From NCBI GenBank assembly GCA_902729315.2, contig LR746270.1, positions 3,234,001 through 3,298,000 of the forward strand: DNA of 64,000 bases. Direction: 5' to 3'. The first letter of the stretch is position 1. Each line of letters opens with the position of its first letter. Below the pieces are notes generated by a model. It was not told the origin of the DNA, made no database searches, and saw only the letters and a list, made by a program, of their open reading frames with translations. The DNA comes from Spirodela intermedia. Its lineage: Eukaryota; Streptophyta; Magnoliopsida; Alismatales; Araceae. Shown here in pieces: positions 1-11,645 of the stretch. Made by a program: the position numbers and the translations under genes.

Positions 1-649
1 AGAGGTGAAGTTGAGAGCGAAAGAAGAAGCAGAGGACTTAGCACAAGAGATGGCAGAATTGAGATACCAGACCATGGGAATGCTCGAGGAAGAATGCAAG
101 CGGCGCGCTTGCATCGAAGAAGCATCTATTCGGCGCATCCAAGAGTTAGAGGCGCAGGTGCAGTAGCATATCTCTGATCTGTCAGACATCTCTTTTTTAA
201 CAATATTATTATTATTATTATTATTATTATTTGAGATGCCCTGCATTATATTTTATTATTATTATTTATTATTATTTGCTATCCACATCACATAAATCAT
301 GCGATGTAAACATAAAGCTCCACTGTCAGAAAAGATGTATGAATCGCTCTCGGCGTCTATCTACATCAGATAATTATAAGTGGTTTATATATTATGAACT
401 TAGTAGTCTTTTTATGGAAATTACATCTGGTTTATTTGTGGTTGTGCTGATGATCACTGCTTTGCTGACAAGCCTCCATCTTTGTGCCGGCATAAGGTTT
501 CAAACGAAAAGAGCCAATCTGTATTGGCTACCAAGAACTCCCATGACGTGGAAGAGCAAGCGGAAGCAAGGTCAACGGAGATCCAACGCTTGCAGGATGC
601 GTTAAAGGTAGCCCATTTATTTACTGGCCGAGATGATACTTGCGAATAA
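1..649 (+). CDS. C-terminal part of a coiled-coil protein gene (5' end outside window)
   Basis: Two coding exons are visible: 1..157 (reading frame starts at base 2) and 497..649, joined in phase 0 across a GT..AG intron (donor after CAG at 157, acceptor AAG at 496), with a TAA stop at 647-649. The visible peptide is about 100 residues, very rich in Glu, Ala, Arg and Gln with heptad-like spacing (ELRYQTMGMLEEECKRRA, then RSTEIQRLQDALK), so a coiled coil is the only structural statement I can support. The style resembles plant myosin-like coiled-coil proteins of unknown function, but I cannot name the family. If the last intron is retained, the frame stops two codons past the donor (GTG CAG TAG), giving a slightly shorter tail. 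The final donor-like AAAG|GTAGCC near 609 leaves open that the gene continues further. Confidence 0.6.
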
Positions 650-963
650 TGAAATCAGAATTATAGGGTTCTGATGAACAACGATTTTCATAAATAAATG
701 GGGGTTTTATTGCAGTAGGCCAGCCCAGAAGCCCATATTTCTTCGGCCCATTCTTCATGGGCTTGAAGAACAAAACTCTTGAATATAAAGAAAACCATTC
801 GGCTCTGGGCCTGATTATGTAGTCCTCTCCGGAAAAGTCCAGAGATAAACAGCAGCGAGTAGCCTGGGCTCATATTGTTGGGCCCTTCAGATTTATGGGC
901 CGGGCCCATCTTCTAATATATCATCTTAAGGTCTTACTACTATATGAAGAATCCCATCTCCAG
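650..963. other. Spacer with TGGGCC/GGCCCA motifs
   Basis: No gene seen. Roughly 717-905 carries several GGCCCA/TGGGCC motifs (for example near 720, 746, 808, 880 and 903), the site II type bound by plant TCP factors. A 73-codon reverse ORF here has no recognisable content. Confidence 0.4.
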
Positions 964-1358
964 TTTTTGACCTATGCATGCAAGGAACAACTGCCATTTT
1001 TGGAAATCTTTTTGTAGGCGCTCCTGGTCAACAGAGAGACAGAATCTCTGCTAAACACATAATCATGCAGCTGTGGAGAGTGTATCCTCCATACACAGCC
1101 CATGGGGTAACCTTCTGTGAAGAATGCGTCAACGTCAATCTGTCAGAATATCTCCAGATTCCTGCATCCATCCTGGTAAGGCTTCCAGTCAACTGTGATC
1201 ATTTTTGTACATTTCTGTGCCTTTCAGGCCACCGTTGGATCATTTTTAGCTGCCAATCCAATGGTTGTGTCTGCCCCTGAAGCTTTTGAAAGGTTTGACC
1301 AGCAAATTCTTCAGATACTTTTTAAGTTGACTCGTCTAATCTTCATCTGTGGCTGGAC
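964..1358 (+). CDS. Unrecognised pair of spliced coding-like exons (gene fragment?)
   Basis: Exon A runs from an acceptor CTCCAG at 958-963 to 1175 (ATC CTG|GTAAGG). Exon B runs 1228..1358 after CTTTCAG and ends at a strong donor GAC|GTGAGT. Both stay open in one frame across a 52-base, T-rich intron. Exon A encodes the segments GNLFVGAPGQQRDRISAKH and VTFCEECVNVNLSEYLQIPA. Exon B encodes VGSFLAANPMVVSAPEAFER followed by FDQQILQ. The composition looks like genuine protein rather than random translation, but I do not recognise the family. I could not find a convincing following exon, so this may be a degraded gene, a fragment of a gene continued by exons I cannot see, or a 3' alternative of the upstream coiled-coil gene. 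A 52-base intron is short for plants. Function unknown. Confidence 0.35.
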
Positions 1359-2560
1359 GTGAGTAGCCCTGGATGACCGAATACCTGTGATCTTCGTGTC
1401 TACTCCTGGTACAATTCTCAGCAACATTTCATATTATATATATAGATTAATGGAAGTTATTGAGAATTGTCTATTATTAGTATTTACTGGTAATGATGTC
1501 AGGTTGCTATGGTCACAATCTGGGCCGGTCCGGGCCTGGGCTTCTTTAAAATCAAGCCCAGTGCTAGCCTATTAGGACTTGTCCATGGGCTATGAAGACC
1601 CACAATCCTGGTCTCACATGACCCATGAGGAAAGTTGGACTCGGTCCAGCCCAAGAAGCCCGTTGCCAGTATTAGGTTTCTGAATGGCGGCGATGTCAGT
1701 GGGCCTTCCATGGTAGGCCCACTCACTCTCATCAGCTTTCCCATGATGGGTCCTCCTCATGAGCCTAGTGGAAATGTTCCCCTCATTTTTTTATTACATA
1801 TTTTGGTAATAATTTGGAATATTTTTGAAGGAGGTAAGTGAATTCCCAAGCTAGATATGAATGAATGGTAATAATGTGAATTAAAATTCGGTGACCAGCT
1901 TAATTAATATATTAAAATTAAATATGTCATTCAAAGGTGAGGTTTGTATTTACTGAGATTAAATATAATTTCCTACTCCATTAAAGGTTTTTACCTTTTT
2001 TTTAATCTTCTCATATCAAAAAGGTATAAATATCATTTAAATATAATTTCATAGTAATTTTCTTATTTTTATTGAGGCTTTTATTTTTCTTTTATCTTAC
2101 CGAACATATGGTGTCATAGGGTTAACGGCCTAAAATAGGTTCCTAGTTAGTTGACGGGTTTGGTTATCGCCGGGTTATTTTCATTAAATCTCACCATTTT
2201 GTGATCTTTATATCCTTAATTGATGCGTCAAAATCGTGATCGTGGAAAGACCACCGGATGGACGGTCAGGATTCCATGATGGCAAAAAAGTAATTTCAAG
2301 AATTAGCTTGGAATGGGATCGTCACACCGGAAGAGACAACGGATATAAACCGCCGTCCACTGCAACGGCTTCATTCCAAATCTACAGCGTATACGTATCT
2401 GGGTATACGGGATAGCGGTGGTTTTGTCGTTATTTGGATTTATTTGAACCCCATTCGTTGAGTTATGTGCCCTATGGATGCGTACTGACACGCACCATGG
2501 GAACTTGTTCTTCTTCTCTTTCTATGTTCCTGATCTCGTCAATAATTTCTTCTGTTCGTG
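1359..2560. other. Intergenic stretch before SNAP33
   Basis: No gene seen. 1520-1760 contains further GGCCCA/TGGGCC motifs in both orientations; 1850-2100 is AT-rich. The end of the stretch is the SNAP33 promoter. It contains no TATA box that I would defend. Confidence 0.4.
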
Positions 2561-2746
2561 GAGTAGGGGAACCTTTTGCTGTACGTTGGATCCGCAGAGA
2601 GAGAAGAGAGAGAGAGAGGGGGGGAAGGAGAAGAAGAGGGAGAGCAGATCGAAGCCTCGGCCATCGGCCGGAGACTCCTCTTTCAGCTTCCTTTTAGGTT
2701 TTGACTTGATCCCTCCCCTCGCCTTTCTTTATCGCGGGTTACGCAG

Positions 2747-3080
2747 AATGCAGAGCCGGTTTTATCTTCCGTTCCCTTGATCAGGGATTTTCGAGCGGAT
2801 TTCCCGTCCTTTTAAAGGTTTTTGGGTGGCGGTAGTCTTAGTTGGGGTTTTTCAGCGTCTCAAGTGACTCACATTGGATTTGTTCTGGTTCTGATGTATC
2901 AGTTTTATGTGAGAATGCGAATCCGGTTCTATATTCCGTTTCCCTGATTTGGGACTTCATAGCGGATTTCCCGTCCTTTTAAGGGTTTATGGGTGGTGGA
3001 AGGCTTAGATGTGGTTTTTCAGTGTCTTGAGTGGCTCGCATTGGATGTGTTCTTGTTGTGGTGATATCATTTTTATATGA
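2747..3080. repeat. Tandem duplication, about 166 bp x2, in the SNAP33 5' leader
   Basis: Copy 1 starts near 2747 and copy 2 near 2913. Shared landmarks in order are AATCCGGTT-like, TTCCGTTCCC, GCGGATTTCCCGTCCTTTTA, GGGTGG, GGTTTTTCAG and CATTGGAT. The leader also holds a (GA)n-rich patch at about 2598-2640. The leader appears to be spliced: possible donor after TTTTAG near 2697, and acceptor-like CCAG at 3675 and CAG at 3737. Confidence 0.7.
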
Positions 3081-3782
3081 GAAGCTCGGGTGTCGCATTG
3101 GATTTGCTCGCATGTGGATGATCCACCTTTTTTTCTCCTTTTTTTGTGCGTCGTATGTTCTGGTTCGTGGTTGAGTTCGGACATCTTGGATTAGGTACCC
3201 TCTTGAGTTACTGTAAACTCAAATCTATGGATTGTTGGATTTATCTTTTAGCTTTTAATCTCAATCGTGTTTCACATGCTTTGTCTCGTTGCTTTGTTAT
3301 CTTTCTTGCACCGTGGTGCTGCTAATTTTGGTGTCGGATTTCCTCCCTTGTTTTGTGTAAAGAGTCCCTATCTGTTCACAGTCCTGTATTTAAAATTGAT
3401 GATTCTCCTCGCTCGCCCCCTCTGTGTTCGTGTGTGGTTTTGGAGTCTCCCTGTTACTCTTTACGGCGTTCCATTTTCCGTTGGCTTCTATTGATTCTTT
3501 GTCTTCCATTTTCCTTTCCGACATAAAAATTCCACGTCCTCGGAACCTTTTTTTTCTCAAAGGTAAACAACGAAAATCTTGCCTGTAAGAAGATTCATGT
3601 TAAGCCTCACTCTTCTTGCCCTCTCTCTCTCCATTTAACTAATATAGTTGTAAACTGGCTTAATTATTCCTCCAGGTATAGCTGGTGGTTTCTTACCTGA
3701 TTATTGGCTTGGAGCTTCTTAAGGATTATTACTTCAGGTCACTGCCATCGTCCTCTTGACCCAAGAAATCACCTCAACTGTC

Positions 3783-6616
3783 ATGTCTACAGCACGGATG
3801 GCGACACCTGGTTTTAAGGTCGCCAAGAAATGTTCTGTCGATCATGGATCCAACCCTTCGAACCCATTTGATTCAGGGTCTGATTCTGAAGAAGAAACTA
3901 CGCTTTCAAAGATTTCCTCTCCCCCAGTAAACAGTCAAGCAAAATACAAGATCTGCCCAGTTAGCTATGATAAAGATGATGGAAGAGGGGCTTCATCATC
4001 TTCTTCTGTATATCCAGGCTTCTCAGCAACTCGAAGCCATTACGAAAACGATTTTCGCGATTCTGGAGGATTTGAGAACCAGAGTGTGCAGGAACTAGAA
4101 GAGTATACAGTTTACAAGGCCGAGAAGACCACAGAGAAAATAAACAGCTGCTTAAAGATTGCTGAAGATATTAGAGAGGATGCTACGAAAACTCTTGTCA
4201 CCTTGCATCAGCAGGGCGAGCAGATTACAAGGACTCACATGAATGCTGTGAACATTGATCATGACCTCAGTAGAGTATGTCTCTTTTCCATTTATCTTCA
4301 TTGTTGTCTTGCCACGTATGACGGAGCTCTCTGTCATTTTGGCATTTTTTTATACAGACTCTGTTTCATAGTCATTCATTTGCCTAGATCCATCAGTGAT
4401 CCATTCTGAACACTTTCTCCAAGTATATGCTCAGACTAACAGTCCATGATATCGACCTTAACAATTGACCTTTCGTTATACATTTACATATGTATACAAC
4501 ATTTTTGTGGCAGGAGCATCGCAAAGGATACATATTCTTTAGCCAGTGCTTGTTGAATTCTTCATGATATCACTCATTGATTTTTGACCTTTTCTCTTTG
4601 GCATATTGTTGTCTAAATATCTAAGTAAATTCTTGATATGTGTTTTATTTTTTATCAATATATGTCTTGTCCCTTAAACCAAACATTGACCTGACAAAGT
4701 GCAGTTTTTTCGCTGTTTTTAACATGCACTTGTGATGAAGAGGCAAGATTTGACATAATAAACAATCCATTTTCACTCTTTGTCGACGTTCATTTATGTC
4801 CAAATTCTATGCATGAATAATAGGCAGATCTAAATCACTTGGGAAAGGAGGACCTTCCCTGATGTGCCAATGATGTTTTTACGTGGATAGAGGATTCAGC
4901 GTCTGATGGTAGATGAAGCAGTGATCACCGTTTTCGTGAACTGTTGAATGTATTTTAAAAAGTTTTTCATATGCTCTGTTTCAATTTGGTTTAGCTTCTT
5001 CTGTCATCTTTTTTTTTTACACTGCAATGCCTGCGGTAAGTGTGACGCTTTTTTTATTTACCATCGTTGTGATTTGTGATTGTAACAAATTGAAATGGAA
5101 AGAAATCTGAAAGCTTTTCATTGGATTTCTGAACAAGGCTGGTGCTATAGTACTAATTCTTTTAAAATTTTCTTTTCATGGTGATTGAATGATTTTTGTT
5201 TTTGTTTTTTTTTGTTTTCCTGAACGTGATGCTTGAATGGTTTCTCTTCGATTTCTGAAGAAGGCTGGTGATATAGCCCGAATTCTTTTAAAAATTTTAT
5301 TTTCATGATTATAGTACTAATTCTTTAAAATTTTTCTTTTCATGATGATTGAATGATTTTGGTTTTTTGTTTGTTTTTGTTTTCCTGAACGTGATGCTTG
5401 AATGGTTTCTCTGCGATTTCTGAAGAAGGCTGGTGATATAGCCCGAATTCTTTTAAAAATTTTATTTTCATGATTATAGTACTAATTCTTTAAAAATTTT
5501 CTTTTCATGATGATTGAATGATTTTGGTTTTTTTTTTGTTTTTGTTTTCCTGAACGTGATGCTTGAATGGTTTCTCTTCGATTTCTGAAGAAGGCTTGTG
5601 ATATAGCCCGAATTCTTTTGAAAATTTTCTTTTCATGATTATAGTACTAATTCTTTAAATTTTTTCTTTTCATGATGATTGAATGATTTTTATTTATTTA
5701 TTTATTTATTGTTTTCCTGAACGTGATGCTTGAATGGTTTCTCTTCGATTTCTGAACCTTTAACTACATATATCTCATACACTGAACCCAATATTTCCTT
5801 CAAAATGGTATGCATCCATTTTAGAAATCTGATGCCTGTATATGATCTCTCTCTCTCTCTCTCTCTCTCACGTTTATCTTTTAGGGTGAGAAGCTTTTGG
5901 CAAGTCTTGGAGGATTCTTCTCGAAGACCTGGAAGCCGAAGCGAAGCAGCCACCCGATTAAGGGCCCTGTGCTCATGAATGGTAATTCCCATAGGAAGAA
6001 GAGATTCATGCTTTTAGTAGCTGTGCTCTCACTTGAAGAAGTCCTCGCGTTTTCTGTCAATTTCTTTCAGATGATCCATTCAAAAGACCAGTCAGCCATC
6101 TAGAGCAGAAGGACAGACTAGAATGGTCAACTCCCCGCCGGGTGTCCTCCGAACCCAAGTCAACTTTGGAGAGAGTCGAGGTCTGTGATGTCGGATGAAT
6201 GCATGTAGAAAGAGAGTCAATTATATTTTTATGAACCCTAATTTATCTGAGTGAGAGCAGGTTGAGAAGGCCAAGCAAGATGACAAGCTTTCTGACCTGA
6301 GCAATCTCCTGGGTCAACTCAAGGACATGGCTGTTGACATGGGGTCCGAGATCGAAAGGTCAACCCCCTGCTCCTTTGTTGGAATTTTATTTTTCCGAAT
6401 CCAGGAAAAAAGAAAAAAAATCGCTGAGGAAAAAAGCGCTCTTAGTTTTCTTGAATATTTCCATATCTGACAAAAATTATACCCTAATCATCAGCCACGT
6501 CATCCTGTGATTGCAGGCAGAACGGGGCTCTGGGCCACCTGCACGATGACGTGGACGAGATTAATCTGCGAGTGAAGGGGGCCAACCTCCGGGCTCGCCG
6601 ACTCCTCGGCAAATAA
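3783..6616 (+). CDS. SNAP33: SNAP25-type Qb+Qc SNARE, SNAP33 homologue
   Basis: CDS join(3783..4274, 5885..5981, 6071..6180, 6261..6358, 6517..6616), 298 aa, matching the usual length of about 300 for plant SNAP33 proteins. Known role: the plasma-membrane Qb+Qc SNARE that pairs with SYP1-type syntaxins and VAMP72 for exocytosis and cell-plate fusion. Residues 1-100 are a Ser-rich linker with an NPFDSGSDSEEE motif. The Qb helix spans about 101-170 (FRDSGGFENQSVQELEEYTV), with the zero-layer Gln at about 144 in LHQQGEQITRTH. The Qc helix spans about 236-298 with its Gln at about 267, and ends in ARRLLGK. I chose the ATG at 3783; the frame upstream is open only from a TTG. Donor GTCTGT after exon 3 is weak but the frame demands it. 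Intron 1 (4275-5884) is unusually long and carries tandem repeats. Confidence 0.95.
5113..5756. repeat. 165-bp tandem repeat, about 3.8 copies, in SNAP33 intron 1
   Basis: The landmark CCTGAACGTGATGCTTGAAT recurs at 5219, 5384, 5549 and 5716, giving periods of 165, 165 and 167. Each unit contains TTTCTGAAGAAGGCTGGTG, AGCCCGAATTC, TAGTACTAATTC, CATGATGATTGAATGATTTT and a T/GTTTTT run. The first unit (from about 5113) lacks the CGTGATG landmark and is diverged. A (CT)n run at about 5848-5869 follows, just before the exon 2 acceptor. Confidence 0.9.
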
Positions 6617-7387
6617 AGAAGGAATATACGGAGCAGAGATTCAGGGGATTCGGGTAGTTGGGGAATCTTCGACCGAATCTGTTCCAAACGCTTATATTTT
6701 TTTGGGTTGATAAATAATGAAGTTTAGTTTTAAAATATGATTATTTATCTATTTATTTATTTCCATATGTTGCATAAAGATCAAGCCCATTTACTCCGGC
6801 CCGGGCTTAGTTATTTATTTATTTATTTCCATATGTTTCATAGGCAGAAAACCGGGCTGGGCCAAGGAAGAAGTTTCGGGCTTTTATCTAACTAAATTTA
6901 AGGTGTAAGTGACTGAACCCGGGATTAATAAAATATCGGTCCGGTCTGTGCTTCTATTTTCTGGGTTAGCAAGTAATTATTCCGGTTCTTAAATAGGATT
7001 ACTTTATTAATAGCCCATTTTCTCCGGCCTGGGCTTAATTTTCTCTTTCCATGGCCATAAAACCGGGCCGGGCCATGGAAGAGGCTTCGGGCTCATACCT
7101 GAGTATTTATGAGTTAAGTGACCGAGCCTGGACTTGATAAAATCCCATCCCGGTCCGCCCCGTCCCTAATAGGATAAGATGCCACGTCCGCAGGAATGGG
7201 ACCCGCCACATATCCGGAGTTGCTTGTTCCACACGACAGCTGGCCCGTTTAGGTCGCCCGCTATCGGGTCTAAATGGGTCTCACGATCCAAAATGCCCCC
7301 AAAAACGTTCTTGCCAAGACTTCCTCTCTCGACCGATCTAAAGGTGGGATATTTACTCCTCCGCTGCCCTCGACGTGTCGGCCCTTG
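6617..7387. repeat. SNAP33 3' flank / eIF6 promoter with a 229-bp direct duplication
   Basis: 6783-7010 and 7012-7165 are diverged direct copies, sharing AGCCCATTT-CTCCGGCC-GGGCTTA, AAACCGGGC-GGGCCA-GGAAGA, GGCTTCGGGCT-like and GTCCGGTC-like blocks. They bring many GGCCCA/TGGGCC-type motifs into the eIF6 promoter. No gene seen. Confidence 0.65.
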
Positions 7388-7394
7388 TATAAAA
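7388..7394 (+). promoter_or_regulatory. TATA box of eIF6
   Basis: TATAAAA at 7388-7394 in a GC-rich context, about 310 bp before the ATG. A transcription start near 7415-7425 would give a leader exon to 7568 (CTAG|GTGATC) and a leader intron 7569-7669 ending in TTGTTGCAG. This is inferred from position only. Confidence 0.55.
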
Positions 7395-7700
7395 CCGTGG
7401 GGACTCCGGGTGCAGGGCAGCTCAGAGTCGCCCTCCGAGGACCGCCGGTCGGAGGAGGAACGAACGCCGTCATCTGCGGGGAGGGGGGTGCGCTTGGCAT
7501 CCAGGGCTTCTTTTGTCTTCCCTGTGTTCCTTGTTTTTGGGTCAGTTTCAATCTTCGTTGAGCCCTAGGTGATCCCTGGTTCTTCTCGCTCGATGTGCCT
7601 TTAAAGCGTCTGGAGAGTCTTCCTTCTATGATTATGACGATCGTCTTGTCTTTTGGCTGGTTGTTGCAGGGTATTACAGTCTCTTCGTGGGTATTTGAAG

Positions 7701-10543
7701 ATGGCAGCTCGTGAGTATTCCTGTTTTTTTTGTTTCCCGCTCTGTAAAATGTTCATTAATTAGAGGAGAAAGTATTTCTAAGAACTTAATTTTTATTTTG
7801 GTTACGAAGAAATTATGCATTGAATAAGTTGTTTCCGGTTGTTTTGTACATGTGAAACCATGCAGGTATCCAGTTTGAAAATTCTTGTGAAGTGGGTGTT
7901 TTTTCTAAGTTAACAAATGCATACTGTTTGGTTGCGATCGGAGGGTCAGAAAATTTCTACAGGTTTGTCACTGCATGCTCCCGCTCCTTCTTACTCTCCT
8001 GTCCCTCTCACCGTACTCATGCATTTTGAGTCTCTCGCAGTGCATTTGAATCCGAGTTAGCGGATGTTATCCCGGTGGTGAAGACCTCCATTGGAGGCAC
8101 TAGAATTATTGGTCGTCTATGTGCTGGTTAGTAACGTTGGAAGAGTCTTCTGATAGGAAACGTGATATGCAATCTAGACTAACTCCTCTTGTTCTTGTTG
8201 TTCTTATCAATCTTTTGTATCACAGGGAACAAGAATGGGCTGCTCTTGCCACACACCACCACAGACCAAGGTAAAGCTTCTATTTATAGGCAACTTGCTA
8301 TTTTAAGTAAAAAAACGCTTGCCTTTCTAGTTGGATGTGTGATCGTTCCGTTGTCATGATATTATGAAAAGGTTTAGAGGAGAGGATATATTGCAGGAGG
8401 ATAAGATAAGGGGAATTTTTTGGGTCAGCGCGCAATTCCTACGAGGAAATGGCAACTGACATTGAGGATGATGGGTTTCAGTAAAAATGGGTTCTCGGTC
8501 TTGGATAGACAGGAAGTCAGAAGGATGAACAGCATGTGAATCATGGTCAACGATAAAAAGGCAGATTTTAACAAGGGGACAAGATGCTTTTCAGTCACCA
8601 TGGAAATTATTCTAGAGATGTAGATATGTTTTTTTAGGATGAACTCACCTTTTTGTTAGAATGGTAGACAGAGGGATGCTTCCTTTCCCCCTGGCAAACG
8701 AAGTCCGCCAATTCAATCTCAGCTAGATAGGGAATCAATGGCAGCAAAGAACCTAAAATTTTCATGGGCTGCAGTTCCTCCAAAAGCTCCTAATTTTCTG
8801 GAAGGAAAACTAGTATGTATAGATGGGGTCGTATTTTCTTCTTGGGAAGGAATTACGCTGAAAATGAGATCAATGATGCCTAAAGTTAGAGTCGGTTGTC
8901 GTGAAGATTTCCAAAGATGAATATATTGACTGCGCTTCATATCCCTCAGTTAGCAGTGGATTATGTGAAAATCACAATTGTATCCCTCAGTTCAGCATCA
9001 TGGAGGAGACATGAAACAATTGTATCCCGATTTTATTCCTGGTTTTTTGAAGGGAAAGGGGGTATTTAAGGTATTTCACAGGCAGGTGATTTGGCAAAAA
9101 AGGAAATCCTTGATGAGGTTGTATCAGATTACGTAGTTTGCAATTGTTACCATAAATGGAAAGTGTCTGCATGGTTTTGAGCAAAATAGATTAATTTTTT
9201 TTAATGGAAATTATGTAGCGGTGGTTGAATGAGTTGTCAGCTTCTGTGATCGCATTGCAATTTTCCCATTGTTGTCGTTCTCTCTTATCCATTTGACAGA
9301 GGGGATCGATTAGGATTTCCTTGTAACTTTTGATAAAAATTTCCCATATTCCTTGTTCTACAGATCCGCTTTTTCAGCATTTGTGAACACTAACTTACAC
9401 TTCGTTGATTCCTCGGAAAGTTAGCAACCATGCAAGATAATAAACGAACCGTCTTTAAAATGGTTCGTTTGTTCATTAAAATCTGATTTAATTGATTACT
9501 GGTTGTTTTAGTTACTCGAATGCATTTTGGAGTTTTTTTTTTTTGTTTTTTTCTTTCTCTGATGCGTTTGTCCTCTATCTTCTTTAGAGCTTCAACATCT
9601 GAGGAACAGCTTACCTGACCAAGTTGTTGTTCAGCGCATCGATGAGAGGCTTTCCGCATTGGGCAATTGCATTGCTTGCAATGACCACGTTGCACTCGCT
9701 CATACTGATCTGGACAGGGTACGATTTCTTTTCTTTTCTTTTCTTTTCTTTTCAATAAGATGCGCTTATTTTGGGTTTTTTTTCTTATCTTATGTAATAT
9801 AATATTGTATTATGTTTTCAATAAAATGCACTTATTTTGGGTTCTTGTTCTGGGAGAAAGAAAGATGACGATATTCCTCTTTATTTATTTATCTGGAGCT
9901 CATGGTGTTAAGTTAATTATTTTTTATGCGGGATTCAATCATCGATGAAATTATGAAAAATGCCATAAATACAAGTATCCTGGTAATTTATTGAAAAGAA
10001 AATAATTTCTTTTCAATAATATGCACTTATTCTTCTGTAGCATCCATTGCTCTTCCTCAAGCCTCCTTCCTTCCCCTTTCCTGTTCCTCGTCACTACCAG
10101 GAAACTGAGGAGCTCATCGCCGATGTCCTGGGAGTGGAAGTCTTCAGGCAAACCATCGCCGGGAACATCCTCGTTGGCAGCTACTGCGTGATCTCCAACC
10201 GGGGCGGCCTGGTAATGTCATCCGATTCTAGAGAGAGGGAGACCCATTTCTCTCTCTTCGCTGACCCCTAACTGCTTCTCCGCAGGTGCACCCTCACACC
10301 TCGATTGAAGATCTCGACGAGCTCTCCACGCTCCTCCAGGTGCCACTGGTCGCCGGGACTGTCAACAGGGGAAGCGAGGTCATCGCAGCTGGGTTGACTG
10401 TCAACGATTGGACGGCCTTCTGTGGGTCTGACACAACGGCCACCGAGCTCTCGGTCATTGAGAGCGTCTTCAAGCTACGAGAGGCGCAGCCCAGCGCCAT
10501 TGTTGATGAGATGAGGAAGTCTCTCATTGACACCTACGTTTGA
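7701..10543 (+). CDS. EIF6: Eukaryotic translation initiation factor 6 (ribosome anti-association factor)
   Basis: CDS join(7701..7710, 7866..7962, 8041..8126, 8226..8270, 9588..9718, 10101..10211, 10286..10543), 245 aa, exactly the family length. The first coding exon is only ten bases (ATG GCA GCT C). The protein reads [80 protein letters not shown], and ends [11 protein letters not shown], so it is nearly invariant along its whole length. Known role: eIF6 binds the 60S subunit in the nucleolus and cytoplasm, prevents premature joining with 40S, and is released by SBDS and EFL1. Five pseudo-symmetric alpha/beta repeats form its ring. Intron 4 (8271-9587) is the longest, and no gene was seen inside it. 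No defects seen. Confidence 0.97.
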
Positions 10544-10849
10544 TCCCCTCCCCCCACCCTCAATTCGTCTAAGGGGACCAGTTTCCTTGTCTGTTTCTCT
10601 CTCTACCCTCTCTCTTACTCTCTCTCTCTTTCTCTCTCTTTCCTTGTGGACTCCCTATAATTTAGTTTAAGCCTGACCCATGTTCTTAAATATTCTTGAT
10701 ATCAAAGTTTGAAGGTGTAATGCCCGAGCAAGGGTTTGAGAATGCTTCCTGATATCCTACTTGGGGAGGTGGGATGGTCTGACCTTGATATCAAGCTATA
10801 AATAGGAAGAACTCCCTAGACATCGTTTCCTATTTGTGTCAAAATTATA
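10544..10849. other. eIF6 3' region
   Basis: 3' flank with a CT-rich stretch at 10594-10640. No gene seen. Confidence 0.4.
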
Positions 10850-11040
10850 TAGCTATTGTGGAAGTCAACTCAGTTGAGAATTCTCCTTCATGAACTCTCT
10901 CGCTCTCTATCTCTATCTCCCTCTCTATAAGCATGTAGGAAGAGGTGATTGGTGGGTGCTCCCATGGTTTGAGGTTGCCATCAGCCATCGTGGGAGTCCT
11001 CGTAGACGTTAACTTAGTCAAGAACTCTCCTTCATGAACT

Positions 11041-11085
<45 letters not shown>

Positions 11086-11645
11086 AAGCATGCACAAAGA
11101 GAGGTGATTAGTGGGTGCTCCTCCCATGGTTTGAGGTCGCCATCGAGTTATAAGTGGGACTCCCTATAAAGCTCTCGTGGAAGTCAACGCACTCGAGAAC
11201 TCTCCTGCATGAATTATCTCTCTCTCTCTCTCTATGAGCATGCGTGAAGAGAGAGAGGTGCTTAGTGGTGCTCCTCCGATGGTTAGTCGGTCTCCATCAA
11301 GTTATAAGTAGGACTCCCTATCCATCCATCGTGGAAGCGAACTCACTCGATAACTCTTCTCCATTAATTCTCTCTCTCTCTCTCTCTCTAAGCATGCATA
11401 AAGAGAGAGAGATGCTTGATGCGGTAGGAATTGTCAAAGCATCAAGATTAGTTGCATATGAGTTTGTACTGCACATTATGTATCTTTTACATTCAGTTGG
11501 TGCTCCTTCGATGGTTAGTTGGTCGCCATCAAGTCCATCGTGGAAGTCAACTCACTCGAGAAACTCCCCTTCATGCCCCTTCTCTCTCTCTCTCTCTCTC
11601 TGGCTAAGCATGTATAGAGAGCGGTGCTTAGTGGGTGCTCAACCC
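10850..11645. repeat. Degenerate tandem array (about 5 units) with internal (CT)n runs
   Basis: Units start near 10858, 10987, 11165, 11328 and 11532. Each reads GTGGAAGTCAACTCACTCGA, then GAACTCTCCTTCATGAA, a (CT)n run of variable length, AAGCATG, AAGAGAGAGGTG, TTAGTGGGTGCTCCTCCGATG and a CGCCATCAAG block. Unit length varies from about 130 to 205 bp, mainly through the CT run and an insertion in the fourth unit. ORFs through the array are artefacts. Confidence 0.85.

Noticed and set aside
3756..3782. Nine-codon upstream extension of SNAP33
   Set aside because: The frame is open but begins at TTG, with no ATG; the first ATG is at 3783.
7179..7568. 129-codon and overlapping 95-codon ORFs before eIF6
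   Set aside because: They span the TATA box and leader exon, share no family, and are explained by GC-rich promoter sequence.
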